Assembly: GCF_025465275.1 (NCBI RefSeq)
Contig: NZ_JAODNK010000097.1
Location: 22,456 to 86,455 of the forward strand
DNA: 64,000 nt
DNA from: Nocardia sp.
Lineage (GTDB): Bacteria > Actinomycetota > Actinomycetes > Mycobacteriales > Mycobacteriaceae
Direction: 5' to 3'
In this document: positions 17,409 through 26,324 of the stretch, piece after piece
Layout: each line of letters starts with the position of its first letter
Numbering within the stretch: position 1 is the first letter of the stretch
Made by a program: the position numbers and the translations under genes
The notes under the pieces: generated by a model
What the model was told of the DNA's origin: nothing
Databases searched by the model: none
Seen by the model: only the letters and a program-made list of their open reading frames with translations

Positions 17409-18678
17409 GTACAAACCTGATACCCTCGGGAGCGTGACCACGGCAAATGCAACCGACAACCCGCCACCAAGCACCCCAAAACCCCTAGAGGGCGTGCGGA
17501 TCCTGGCACTGGAACAGATGCAGGCGCTCCCCTACGCCACTCAACTCCTCGCCCGCCTCGGGGCGGATGTCGTCAAGATAGAGCCGCCCATGGGCGGTGA
17601 CTCCGGACGCGCATCCTTGCCGGCCATGACGGACCCCAGTGGACGCCGAGTGGGAGCGACCTACCTGCGCAACAACTTCGGCAAACGCAGCATCTGCGTG
17701 GACCTCAAAAGCCCTCGTGGCGTAGAGCTGATCAAACGCCTCGCACCCGGGTTCGATGTGGTGGCAGAGAATTCGAAGCCCGGCACCATGACTCGCCTGG
17801 GCGTCGGATACGAAGACATCGCGGCGGTCCATCCAGCGGTGATCTACGCATCGGTATCCGGGTTCGGCAACACCGTCCCCACCCCGTATCGCGAGTGGCC
17901 GGCCTTCGCCCCCATCGTCGAGGCGATGTCGGGCATCTACGAGATGAAACGCGACGGTGACCACCCCCCATTCGTGGCGCCGGTCGGCGCACTCGGCGAT
18001 ATCGGCGCCGCGCTGTTCGCGACCATCGGAATCCAAGCGGCGCTTCGTTATCGCGACCTCACCGGCCGCGGACAGTACGTCGACATCGCGATGTACGACT
18101 CCGTGGTAGCGATGACCGATATCGTGACCAACTTCTGGTCGATGGGACTTCGGAACGGCAACCTCGGCCCGCTGATCATGAATGGATTTCGGGCCGCCGA
18201 CGGCTGGTTCGTGCTCCAGGTCGGACGTGAAGCTCACTTCGCCAAGCTCGCCCAATTGATCGGGCGCCCCGAGTGGCTCACCGACCCACGGCTCGCCACT
18301 CGGCAGGGCTGGGTGGACCATCTCGAAGATATCGTGCGCCCAGCGGTGGAGCAGTGGGCTGGCGGAAAAACCAAGCTCGAAGCCTGCCGGACACTCGGGG
18401 CGGCCGGATTGGCTGCGGGTCCGTGTTTCACCGATGAAGAAGTCGTCGCGGACCCACACCTGTCGGCCCGGTCGATGCTGACGGAACTACCCCGCACCGA
18501 CGGGATATCCCAGCCGATTCTGGTGCCGGGCAACCCGGTTCGATTGACCGCGATGGCCAATGACACCGAGCGACGGCCGCCGTGGCTCGGAGAACACACC
18601 ACTGCCGTGCTGACCGACGAATTGAGTCTCACCGCCGACGAACTGGCCGCGCTACGGTCCGACGGAATTATCGCTTGA
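17407..18678 (+). CDS. CaiB/BaiF (class III) CoA-transferase, altered nucleophile position
   Basis: A 423-residue class III CoA-transferase with GVRILALEQMQALPYATQLL, LGADVVKIEPPMGGD and NFGKRSICVDL. Aligning its middle to the other three copies, the expected Y/F-D nucleophile (AYDLLVQA in the copy at 28753) reads AFAPIVEA, so the aspartate is missing. It may be a racemase-like or otherwise altered enzyme. The start is uncertain: ATG 17407 fits a leaderless transcript from site h, and GTG 17434 is the alternative but has GGGAG only one base away. It is followed by the amidohydrolase at 18784 on the same strand. Confidence 0.85.
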   Translation: MYKPDTLGSVTTANATDNPPPSTPKPLEGVRILALEQMQALPYATQLLARLGADVVKIEPPMGGDSGRASLPAMTDPSGRRVGATYLRNNFGKRSICVDLKSPRGVELIKRLAPGFDVVAENSKPGTMTRLGVGYEDIAAVHPAVIYASVSGFGNTVPTPYREWPAFAPIVEAMSGIYEMKRDGDHPPFVAPVGALGDIGAALFATIGIQAALRYRDLTGRGQYVDIAMYDSVVAMTDIVTNFWSMGLRNGNLGPLIMNGFRAADGWFVLQVGREAHFAKLAQLIGRPEWLTDPRLATRQGWVDHLEDIVRPAVEQWAGGKTKLEACRTLGAAGLAAGPCFTDEEVVADPHLSARSMLTELPRTDGISQPILVPGNPVRLTAMANDTERRPPWLGEHTTAVLTDELSLTADELAALRSDGIIA

Positions 18679-18697
18679 ACCACTCACCCCAGAAAAC

Positions 18698-18711
18698 ATA
18701 GCGTCTACTAT
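18698..18711. promoter_or_regulatory. Second island palindrome (ATAGTA-NNN-GCTAT), amidohydrolase promoter
   Basis: ATAGCGTCTACTAT, on the minus strand ATAGTAGACGCTAT. It lies 73 bases upstream of the amidohydrolase start. It is one of five copies in the window. Confidence 0.6.
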
Positions 18712-18783
18712 AATTAGCGCGGCAGGTGCCATCCAGCCACCAAGAGATGGGTCAGCGCTGACCCTGCAGGATCGAGGAACATC

Positions 18784-20064
18784 ATGAAACCCGAAGACAT
18801 GATCATGGTCAGCGTTGACGACCATGTTGTGGAACCACCCACCCTGTTCGACAAACACCTTCCGCAGAAGTACCGCGATCGAGCACCCGCCGTCGTCAAA
18901 TTGGATAACGGAATGGATGTCTGGAAGTTCGGTGATGCGGTAATCCCGAACATCGGCCTCAACGCCGTCGCCGGTCGGCCCAAAGAGGAGTACGGCGTCG
19001 AGCCGACCACGTTCGATGAGATTCGCCCGGGCACCTACGACATCCATGAGCGCATCAAGGACATGAACTCCGGCGGCATGCTGGCCTCGATGAACTTCCC
19101 CTCCTTCCCGGGATTCAGCGGACGCCAGTTCGCGGCCGCCGGGGACAAGGACCTGGCCCTCGCCGTCCTGCGCGCCTACAACGACTGGCATATCGATGAA
19201 TGGGCCGGAACGTATCCGGGCCGGATCATTCCGATGGCGCTACCGATTCTCTGGGACGCAGAACTGTGCGCCGCGGAGATCCGGCGGATCGCCAAGAAGG
19301 GCTGCCACTCGCTCACCTTCACCGAAAACCCGGCCAAACTCGGGTATCCCAGCTTCCACGACTCCTACTGGGATCCGGTGTGGAAGGCAGCGTGCGATGA
19401 GAATGTGGTCATCTCCATCCACCTCGGGTCCTCCGGCGAGCTGGTGGTCACCGCTCCGGATGCGCCGATCGACGTGATGATCACGCTACAGCCGATGAAT
19501 GTGTGTCAGGCCGCCGCGGACCTCATCTGGTCTCGGGTCCCAAAGAACTTCCCCGATATCAAGTTCGCCCTGTCCGAGGGCGGCACCGGCTGGATTCCGT
19601 ATTTCCTGGATCGGCTCGACCGCACCTATGACATGCACCATCTGTGGACCGGCCAGGACTTCAAGGGCAAGCTGCCCAGCGAAGTGTTCCGGGAGCACTT
19701 CCTGACCTGCTTCATCTCCGACCCGGTCGGTCTGACCCTGCGTCACCTGATCGGCATCGACAATATCGCCTGGGAATGCGATTACCCGCACTCCGACTCG
19801 TCCTGGCCCAACGCCCCGGAAGAGCTCGCGGCAGTTGCCGACGGCGTCTCCGACAGTGACCTGAATAAGATCACCTACGAGAACGCGCTCCGGTGGTATT
19901 CCTTCGACCCGTTCGCGCATCGCCCGCGCGAGAAGTGCACCGTCGGCGCCCTGCGCGCGGAGAACCCCGACCACGACATCTCGATCAAGGCGCGCGGAAC
20001 CAAGCATGCCGTCGATCCGGCCGGTGTGCGAATGGACAGCGTGGTCGGCACCGCCACAGCCTGA
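18784..20064 (+). CDS. Metal-dependent amidohydrolase (amidohydrolase 2 / decarboxylase-type family)
   Basis: A 426-residue TIM-barrel amidohydrolase of the ACMSD/gamma-resorcylate decarboxylase type. Seen: the N-terminal DDHVVEPP, which supplies a metal-ligand histidine, IHLGSS in the middle, SEGGTGWIPYFLDRLDR, and the C-terminal ECDYPHSDSSWP aspartate segment. Family members hydrolyse C-N or C-C bonds or decarboxylate aromatic or cyclic acids. Start ATG 18784 is preceded by GAGGA. It has paralogues at 27439 and 52453, the latter sharing long stretches such as GKLPSEVFREH. A strong terminator follows. Confidence 0.88.
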   Translation: MKPEDMIMVSVDDHVVEPPTLFDKHLPQKYRDRAPAVVKLDNGMDVWKFGDAVIPNIGLNAVAGRPKEEYGVEPTTFDEIRPGTYDIHERIKDMNSGGMLASMNFPSFPGFSGRQFAAAGDKDLALAVLRAYNDWHIDEWAGTYPGRIIPMALPILWDAELCAAEIRRIAKKGCHSLTFTENPAKLGYPSFHDSYWDPVWKAACDENVVISIHLGSSGELVVTAPDAPIDVMITLQPMNVCQAAADLIWSRVPKNFPDIKFALSEGGTGWIPYFLDRLDRTYDMHHLWTGQDFKGKLPSEVFREHFLTCFISDPVGLTLRHLIGIDNIAWECDYPHSDSSWPNAPEELAAVADGVSDSDLNKITYENALRWYSFDPFAHRPREKCTVGALRAENPDHDISIKARGTKHAVDPAGVRMDSVVGTATA

Positions 20065-20075
20065 TCCTGTCCGGA

Positions 20076-20122
20076 CACGGCATTGCCCCCTGCACCGAAT
20101 CGGTGCAGGGGGCAATGCCGTG
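20076..20122. terminator. Very strong bidirectional hairpin terminator
   Basis: A 23-base perfect inverted repeat with a one-base nominal loop (arms 20076-20098 and 20100-20122). It lies between the convergent amidohydrolase and GMC oxidase genes. Confidence 0.85.
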
Positions 20123-20159
20123 CACAGCGACCGTCCGAACAATGCGAGTTCGGCGCGGC

Positions 20160-21773
20160 TCAGAAGACGGATCCGACGTCCTTCTTCAAGATGTCGTCCA
20201 TGCTTCGCTCGGCCAGCGCCGCGATCGTGAACGAGGGATTGCACGCGCCGGTGCTGCCCGGAATGAAGGAACCGTCGATCACGTAGAGGCCCTTCTGCCC
20301 CTGGACGCGACCGAAGTAGTCGCAGACCGCACCCATCGTCGCCCCGCCGAGAGCGTGCCAGGTCACATTGTCGGTGGCATTCTCGTCGATGACCGCGGCA
20401 CCCGGCTTGTTATTGAAGATCTTGTCGACCTGGGTGCGAATCCTGGTGACCAGGTCCGAGTCGTAGGAGTCGCTCCACTGCACGATGGCGTCGTCCTGGC
20501 CGGAGTCGTATTTGAACGAACCCAGCGGTTTGACCGAGCCGTAGCCGATGATGGTCGCCATGCCAGTGGGCACGAGAATGTTCACAGTGCCGTGCACGAT
20601 GGTGAACGGGCCGGCCGGGTCGTCCCAGAACTTGACACCGATGTTTGCGGGCCCACCCTGCTGTCCCCAGTCCTTTCCGAGGGCCTCATGGACCAGATAG
20701 ATCCGGTCGCCGTTGGTTCCCCAGTTCTTGCCGACGGCGTCAGGCAGATTGGAGATCAGGTTCTTGTTCTTAGCCTTGACCAGCAACCGGGTGGTGCCGG
20801 CTGATCCTGCCCCGAGGAAGAGCGCATCGGCGATGAACTGCTTGTTCTCCTGAACATTTCCAGCGGTGTCGATGCGATCTGCTTTCACCAACCATTTCCC
20901 GTCCTTCGTCCGCGAAATATCACGAACGATATGTTGCGTTACTACTGCGCACTTCCCGGTATCCATCGCGGATTTGAGCCACGTGACATCGACAGTGCGT
21001 TTGCCGCCGTTATTCACGCCGTACACGATGTCACTGTTGGTGTATGCGGGTTTAGCTTTGCCGTTCAGCTCCATCCGCGCGAAATTCCAGTCGATGGGCA
21101 GCGGGATCTTCCAAGGCTGATAACCGGCGTCAGTGATGGCTTGGGCCACGACGCGACTACTTTGGTACGCATCGTTTTTCCAGAGATCATCGGGCAGCAC
21201 GTTGGGCTGCAGGACCTGCGCAACACGCGGGTAGTAAATGCTGTTCATCGGCCCGTAGTCGATACCTGGAATATCGCGGGTAAAGTTGGCTTCGGAGGGC
21301 TGAATCGTCATTCCGTGATAGTTCAACGACCCGCCACCGACCGCAGCGGCACACATGATGTCGATGCCGTTGCCTTTGACGCGTTCAATGATCCCTGTGT
21401 ACTTGTCGAACACCGCAGGGACGCCGCTGGTCGTGGTGTTCGACAGCCACGAGGACCGCTTGTCGGGGTTCGCGGCGTGCGAGAAGGTCTCGGCGTTCGG
21501 CCCGGTCTTCCACCATATTCCGCGTTCGATCACCAATGTCTCGATGCCGGCCTGTGCCAGCCGATTGGCTGTCACGCCGCCGCCGAAACCGCTGCCGATA
21601 ATGATGGCGCGGTGGTGCTCGGGGGCAGCAGCAGTCTGAGCCCGCACCGGAGCGGCCTTGGAAATGAGGGTCACGCCGGCGGCCGCAGCGAGCGTTCCTT
21701 GCAGGAAACCTCGCCTGGAGGGGGTAGGAAGTCTTCTGTCACCAGCACTCTGTTCCCCCACAGCTTGGTTCAT
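20160..21773 (-). CDS. Tat-exported GMC oxidoreductase, cholesterol-oxidase type (class I), paralogue 1
   Basis: A 537-residue FAD enzyme. It begins with a twin-arginine signal (SRRGFLQGT, then a hydrophobic stretch ending PVRAQT). The FAD motif is IIIGSGFGGGVTANRL, with IERGIWWKTGPN next. Near the C-terminus are the active-site histidine segment TWHALGGATMG and the asparagine segment ACNPSFTIAALAER, as in Streptomyces/Rhodococcus cholesterol oxidases. It probably oxidises a 3-beta-hydroxysteroid or similar alcohol outside the cell. Start ATG at 21773 has GAAAG upstream. The gene is near-duplicated at 24539. Confidence 0.9.
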   Translation of the reverse strand: MNQAVGEQSAGDRRLPTPSRRGFLQGTLAAAAGVTLISKAAPVRAQTAAAPEHHRAIIIGSGFGGGVTANRLAQAGIETLVIERGIWWKTGPNAETFSHAANPDKRSSWLSNTTTSGVPAVFDKYTGIIERVKGNGIDIMCAAAVGGGSLNYHGMTIQPSEANFTRDIPGIDYGPMNSIYYPRVAQVLQPNVLPDDLWKNDAYQSSRVVAQAITDAGYQPWKIPLPIDWNFARMELNGKAKPAYTNSDIVYGVNNGGKRTVDVTWLKSAMDTGKCAVVTQHIVRDISRTKDGKWLVKADRIDTAGNVQENKQFIADALFLGAGSAGTTRLLVKAKNKNLISNLPDAVGKNWGTNGDRIYLVHEALGKDWGQQGGPANIGVKFWDDPAGPFTIVHGTVNILVPTGMATIIGYGSVKPLGSFKYDSGQDDAIVQWSDSYDSDLVTRIRTQVDKIFNNKPGAAVIDENATDNVTWHALGGATMGAVCDYFGRVQGQKGLYVIDGSFIPGSTGACNPSFTIAALAERSMDDILKKDVGSVF

Positions 21774-22684
21774 ACTTTCAATTGTCAAAGGAAGTCCTAA
21801 GGGAGTAGAATTTTGGCTCGCTGCAGACAATTGGGTTCAACGGCATCAATGATCAGAAGTTCGGTCGGTGTTCGTGCCTTCTGCCCATTTCCGTCGCCGA
21901 GATTTCGAGGTGCTGCATACGGCGAGCAGACACGATGTTCTTTTCTCCACGCAGTCAGATCGACGGAGAATGAATCAGGATCCACTAATCGCGGGTCGAG
22001 GTCCTGGCCTGGTATACAAACGGGACATCGGAGATTGGTTTCGAACTCAGGCTAGTGACCCACCTTCCTGTCGCAGCATTGCGCATCGGTGCACATAGTA
22101 GGTGCTATTTACAGAGTGATCAACAGCGCTATGACGCCGAACAGGCATTCAGCGCGGCGTTTTATCACTGATCACATGGGTGGCGTTTATGGTGTTGAGG
22201 CGACCCGAGGGAACCGCAAGCATCGCCAGATCCGAGAAACCGGCCAGTCAGGCAGTGTCTCCGTGAAGAATTGACGGTAGGTGGCTCATGCCTGATCGAG
22301 GTGCTGTGTGCTGAGAGCCGTCAACGCGAGTGGGGGACGCGGTTGTTGTCACAGAGCAACGCCCCGTGGATTACCTTCCGCTCCGGTCCGGCCTCGAGAG
22401 AGGATCGGGCCGACTCGCGTTCAGCGAGGACTACGCGTGGTCTGGCTACAGTAGTCAAAATCGTCGTTGCGGTCGGCGCGGCGGCTTCGGCTCGATCATC
22501 GATACCTGATATAGCGGTCGACCTGCACGGATCGGTGTCCGGCCGCGACTACACCGTCGCCCGTTCTCAGCTGCTCAGAACCCCAGCGCGCTGACCGGCC
22601 GCGGCTGCGAGTCCGGATCACCCATGATTCGTTCGGTCCAATTGCTCAGCGACACAGCCTCATTCGCCGCAAATGCCGCACCAT
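21774..22684. other. Long gene-poor stretch with one regulatory palindrome
   Basis: About 900 bases with no gene I can support. Short frames in it are not conserved-looking and have no ribosome sites. The only clear element is ATAGTAGGTGCTAT at 22095-22108, a copy of the second island palindrome, about 320 bases upstream of the GMC oxidase. Base composition is less GC-rich than the flanks. Together with the decayed SDR that follows, it looks like an eroding segment. Confidence 0.5.
22095..22108. promoter_or_regulatory. Second island palindrome upstream of GMC oxidase 1
   Basis: ATAGTAGGTGCTAT, nearly identical to the copy at 26300-26313 in front of the other GMC oxidase. Confidence 0.55.
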
Positions 22685-22699
22685 CGGGTTCGAACAACG

Positions 22700-23384
22700 T
22701 CCCGTCCTGGCAATATCGCGCTGGTCACCGGCGGCAACCGCGGGATCGGCCGGGAAATTTGCAGGCAGCTGGCCTGATACGGGTTCACCGTGCTGCTGAC
22801 TGCGCGGTCCGACGAAGCCGGGAAGACCGCGGCCGCAGAGGTGGGGGCGATCCCGTTGCTCGATGTCACCGACAACGCCGGTGTCGTGGCGGCGGCCGAG
22901 GAAGCGGAACGCCCGCACGGTCGACTGGATGTCCTGATCAACAATGCCGCGATCACCTACGACACCTCGCAGCGCGCGCCGACCTCGGACCTGGCGGTCG
23001 TACACGAGGCGGCGGAAACCAACCTCTACGGCCCCTAGCGCATGGTCCATGCCTTCTTGCCGTTGCTGCGCAAGAGTTCCCATCCCCGCATCGTGAACGT
23101 CTCCAGCGAAGCCGCCTCCCTCACCGGTATGGGCGGCGGCACCCCCGCCTACAACACGACCAAGGTGGCGCTCAACGTGCTCACCCGCATGCTGGCCGCC
23201 GAGCTGCGCTCCGACCGCATCCTGGTCAACTCCATCTGTCCGGGCTGGGTAGCCACCGATATGGGCGCCCCCGGAGGGGCGCTCCGCCGCAGAGGGTGCG
23301 GCCGGAATCGTCTGGGCCGCAACCCTGCCCGACTCCGGCCCCACCGGAGGCTTCTTCCGCGACGGACACCCGCTGCCCTGGTGA
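22700..23384 (+). pseudogene. Short-chain dehydrogenase pseudogene (two nonsense mutations, one frameshift)
   Basis: Reads as a classical SDR: ALVTGGNRGIGREICRQLA, then GFTVLLTARSDEAG, VLINNAAITYD, IVNVSSEAAS, AYNTTKVALNVLTRML and ICPGWVATDMG. It is broken by TGA at 22775-22777, where CGA (Arg) is expected, and by TAG at 23036-23038, where TGG (Trp) is expected. Each needs a single transition. A frameshift near 23270-23290 then moves the C-terminus (EGAAGIVWAATLPDSGPTGG, ending PLPW) to another frame. It cannot make a functional enzyme, and no start codon is evident. Confidence 0.85.
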
Positions 23385-23485
23385 CAAGTTTTCGCAATCG
23401 CAGGCGCGGGCCGCACCGGTCGGCAAGCCGTCGATCTGCTCCGCAACCTCGGTCACAAGGTGGTCGTCGGCCTGGCCCGGTTGGC
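23385..23485 (+). pseudogene. Fragment of a Rossmann-fold (NmrA-like) gene
   Basis: Directly after the SDR remnant, one frame reads VFAIAGAGRTGRQAVDLLRN, then LGHKVVVGLARLATAR and a stop. This looks like the first ~35 residues of an NAD(P)-binding NmrA/epimerase-type protein, with nothing after it. Only the fragment is visible. Confidence 0.45.
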
Positions 23486-23537
23486 AACAGCCCGTTGATC
23501 TTCCGCCGCCCCGCGCTGGCATGCAGTAGGTAAACGG

Positions 23538-24461
23538 CTATCGGTTGAGCAGCTTCGCCTTCAACGCGTTCACGGTCGCGTCGTCGATATCCAGGCCCTT
23601 CGACAAGAACGCATCGAACGAACCGAAGCTCTGTTCCACCTGATCGAAGGACCCATCCAGGTAGGAGCGGTCCACTCCCAGCACCGGTTCGAACAGCGAC
23701 GGGTCGGTCACCTTCCCGCTGGCGACCATGGCCTTCAACGTCGCGTCGTTCTCGACCTTCAGATTTTCATTGGAGGCCAGGTAGTCCTGGTAGATCCGCC
23801 ACTTCGGGACGCCCAGCGCGCTCATGAGAATGGCGGTCATCCAGCCCGTGCGGTCCTTACCGGCGGTGCAGTGGTAGAGGATCGACCCCGACGAGTTCGC
23901 GATCATCTTGAACGCGGTGCCGAACTGCTGGCGCGCGATCGGATCGATGATCATCCAACGGTAGTAGCCGACCATGAACTGCGCAGCCTTGCCGTCACCC
24001 AGCAGCTGCTGCTGTGCGGCCGGCCCACCCTGCACTGCCTTGGCGAGGAACAGGTAGAAGTCATTGTTCGGGTCGTAGACGGGCAGCGACTCCTCCGGGA
24101 TGGAGTCCGGCAGCTTGTCCGGATTTTGGCCGCGCTCAGCGGGACTGCGGAAGTCGATGGATTTGGTAATGCCCGCCGACACCAGCTTCTGCTGGTCGCC
24201 CGCGTCGAGCTTGTTCAACGCATCGGACCGGAAGACCTGCCCCGATGCGAGCTTGCCGCCAGCGCCCCAGGTCAGAAAGCCGCCGATATCACGAGCGTTG
24301 GGGGCGTTGGTCAGTTCGAGCGATTCCTCCTTCGGCGGCGACTGCAATACCGGGATGTCTATGTCTGCCAGTGCGGCGGGTGTGAGCGCTGCGGGGAATG
24401 CTGCGATGAGCGCTACGGCCAGGCCGGCCACGGTGCCGCGAACGGCGCGCGAAATCGTCAT
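23538..24461 (-). CDS. Secreted tyrosine-protein phosphatase (PtpB/LipA type)
   Basis: A 307-residue phosphatase with a Sec signal peptide (VAGLAVALIAAFPAALTPAA, cleavage likely after ALA) and the P-loop HCTAGKDRTGW near residue 200 (Cys-x5-Arg plus Asp/Lys). That P-loop is typical of the MptpB-like triple-specificity family. Earlier NARDIGG and SIDFRSPAERG segments also match the family. Start ATG 24461 is preceded by GAGGAA. It lies 77 bases downstream of the GMC oxidase gene on the same strand, so both are probably co-transcribed and exported. Confidence 0.9.
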   Translation of the reverse strand: MTISRAVRGTVAGLAVALIAAFPAALTPAALADIDIPVLQSPPKEESLELTNAPNARDIGGFLTWGAGGKLASGQVFRSDALNKLDAGDQQKLVSAGITKSIDFRSPAERGQNPDKLPDSIPEESLPVYDPNNDFYLFLAKAVQGGPAAQQQLLGDGKAAQFMVGYYRWMIIDPIARQQFGTAFKMIANSSGSILYHCTAGKDRTGWMTAILMSALGVPKWRIYQDYLASNENLKVENDATLKAMVASGKVTDPSLFEPVLGVDRSYLDGSFDQVEQSFGSFDAFLSKGLDIDDATVNALKAKLLNR

Positions 24462-24538
24462 TATGGTATTCCTCGAGTTCGTTGCCCCGGACCAGAACGG
24501 TGCTGGCCCGGGATTTGTTGATATGCAGCACGTGGGGG

Positions 24539-26164
24539 TCAGAAGACCGAGCCCAGGTCCTTCTTCAGAATGTCGTCCATGCACCGCTCCGCCAGGGCGG
24601 CGATCGTGAACGAGGGATTGCACGCACCGGTACTGCCGGGAATCAAGGCACCGTCTACGACGTAGAGGCCATGCTGTTGGAGCACCCGCCCGAAGTTGTC
24701 GCACACCGAGCCGAGCGTCGCACCACCTAGGGCATGCCAGGTCAGCGAACCCGTGTCGTTCGTATCGATGACCGCCGCGCCGAGTTTGTTGTTGAAGATC
24801 AGATCGACCTTCTCGCGAATCCGCTTGACGAGGGCGGCGTCATAATCGTTGGACCACTGCAACACCGCGTCGTCCTTACCTGAGTCATAGGTGAACACCC
24901 CCTTGGGCTTCAGCGAGCCGTAGCCGATAATGCTCGCCATTCCGGCGATGGTCGGCAAAGGCGCTGTGCCATGGACGATGGTGATCGGTCCTTCCTTGTC
25001 ATCCCAGAACTTCACACCGATATTTGCGGGGCCACCCTGCTGCCCCCAATCCTTACCGAAGGTTTCGTGCACGAGATAGATCCGGTCACCGTTGCTGCCC
25101 CAGTTCTTGCCTACGCCGTCGGGCAGGTTGCTAATCAGCTTCTTGGCTTTTGCCTTGACGAGCAGCCGCGTGGTGCCCGCCGATCCTCCGGCCAGGAAGA
25201 CCGCGTCGGCGACGATCTCCTTGTGTTCGAGAACATTTCCACCGGTATCGATGCGATCCGCTTTGATACTCCACTTTCCAGCAGCGGTGCGGGCAATATC
25301 GCGAACGATGTGCAGGGGCGCCACCGTCGCATGCCCGCTGTCCACCGCCGATTTGATCCACGTCACGTCGACACTGCGTTTTCCGCCGTTGTTAACGCCG
25401 TAGGTGATATCACTGTTGGTGTATGCCGGTTTCGCTTGACCCCTGAGCTCCATCCGCGCGAATTCCCAGTCAATGGGTAGCGGTATATGAAAGGGCTGAA
25501 ATCCAGCGTCCTTGATCATGCCCGCGACGACGCGACTGCTCTGATAGGCGTCATTATTCCACAGATCATCCGGAAGCACCGTCGGCTGCAATACCTTCGC
25601 GACGCGGGGGTAGAAGATATCGTTCATCGGACCGTAGTCGATACCGGGGATATCTCTGACGAAATTCGCCTCGGTCGGCTGCAGAGTCATGCCGTGGTAG
25701 TTGAGCGATCCGCCGCCGACAGCAGCACCACACATGATATCCATGCCGTTGCCCTTGACGCGTTCAATAATTCCCGTGTACTTGTCGAAGAGGGCCGGGA
25801 CACCGCTCGCGGTTGTATTGTCGAGCCAAGTAGAACGTTTATCCGGATTCAGTGTATGGGAGAAAGTCTCGGCATTAGGACCGGTCTTCCACCATATTCC
25901 GCGCTCCAGAACGAGGACGTCGACACCGGCGGCCGCCAGCCGACTCGCCGCGACGCCGCCGCCGAACCCGCTACCGATCACCACGACTCGTCGCCGATCG
26001 ACCGGTGCTGTGTCGGCACGCACCGGACCAGCCTGGGCGATCAAAGTCAACGACGCCGCAGCAGCAACCGCGCCCCCGAGGAATCCGCGGCGCGATGGAG
26101 CGGAAACTTTCGCTTCCTGATCGTCGCCGAATTTCCCAGCCTTGTTCACAGTACTATTTTCCAT
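24539..26164 (-). CDS. Tat-exported GMC oxidoreductase, cholesterol-oxidase type (class I), paralogue 2
   Basis: A 541-residue paralogue of the enzyme at 20160, with long identical runs such as LERGIWWKTGPNAETFSH. It has a Tat signal (SRRGFLGGA, ending GPVRADT), the FAD motif VVIGSGFGGGVAASRLA, TWHALGGATLGSVCDNFGR and ACNPSFTIAALAER. Only the signal regions and scattered positions differ. Start ATG 26164 is preceded by GGGATG. The second island palindrome at 26300 lies 136 bases upstream. It is co-oriented with the secreted phosphatase. Confidence 0.9.
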   Translation of the reverse strand: MENSTVNKAGKFGDDQEAKVSAPSRRGFLGGAVAAAASLTLIAQAGPVRADTAPVDRRRVVVIGSGFGGGVAASRLAAAGVDVLVLERGIWWKTGPNAETFSHTLNPDKRSTWLDNTTASGVPALFDKYTGIIERVKGNGMDIMCGAAVGGGSLNYHGMTLQPTEANFVRDIPGIDYGPMNDIFYPRVAKVLQPTVLPDDLWNNDAYQSSRVVAGMIKDAGFQPFHIPLPIDWEFARMELRGQAKPAYTNSDITYGVNNGGKRSVDVTWIKSAVDSGHATVAPLHIVRDIARTAAGKWSIKADRIDTGGNVLEHKEIVADAVFLAGGSAGTTRLLVKAKAKKLISNLPDGVGKNWGSNGDRIYLVHETFGKDWGQQGGPANIGVKFWDDKEGPITIVHGTAPLPTIAGMASIIGYGSLKPKGVFTYDSGKDDAVLQWSNDYDAALVKRIREKVDLIFNNKLGAAVIDTNDTGSLTWHALGGATLGSVCDNFGRVLQQHGLYVVDGALIPGSTGACNPSFTIAALAERCMDDILKKDLGSVF

Positions 26165-26299
26165 AGAGACATCCCGTGTGGTTTCGAGCGATCGTACCCG
26201 CATTGAAGAAAGGGCACGTCCACACGCGCGCCGTTGCGTCCAGGTACGGCAGTAATTAGGTAGATAGACGAAATATCCACACATTTTCACTGCAGTGCC

Positions 26300-26313
26300 A
26301 TAGTAGATGCTAT
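26300..26313. promoter_or_regulatory. Second island palindrome upstream of GMC oxidase 2
   Basis: ATAGTAGATGCTAT. It matches ATAGTA-NNN-GCTAT and lies between the PucR gene 3' end and the GMC oxidase. Confidence 0.6.
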
Positions 26314-26324
26314 ATATCTCTATT

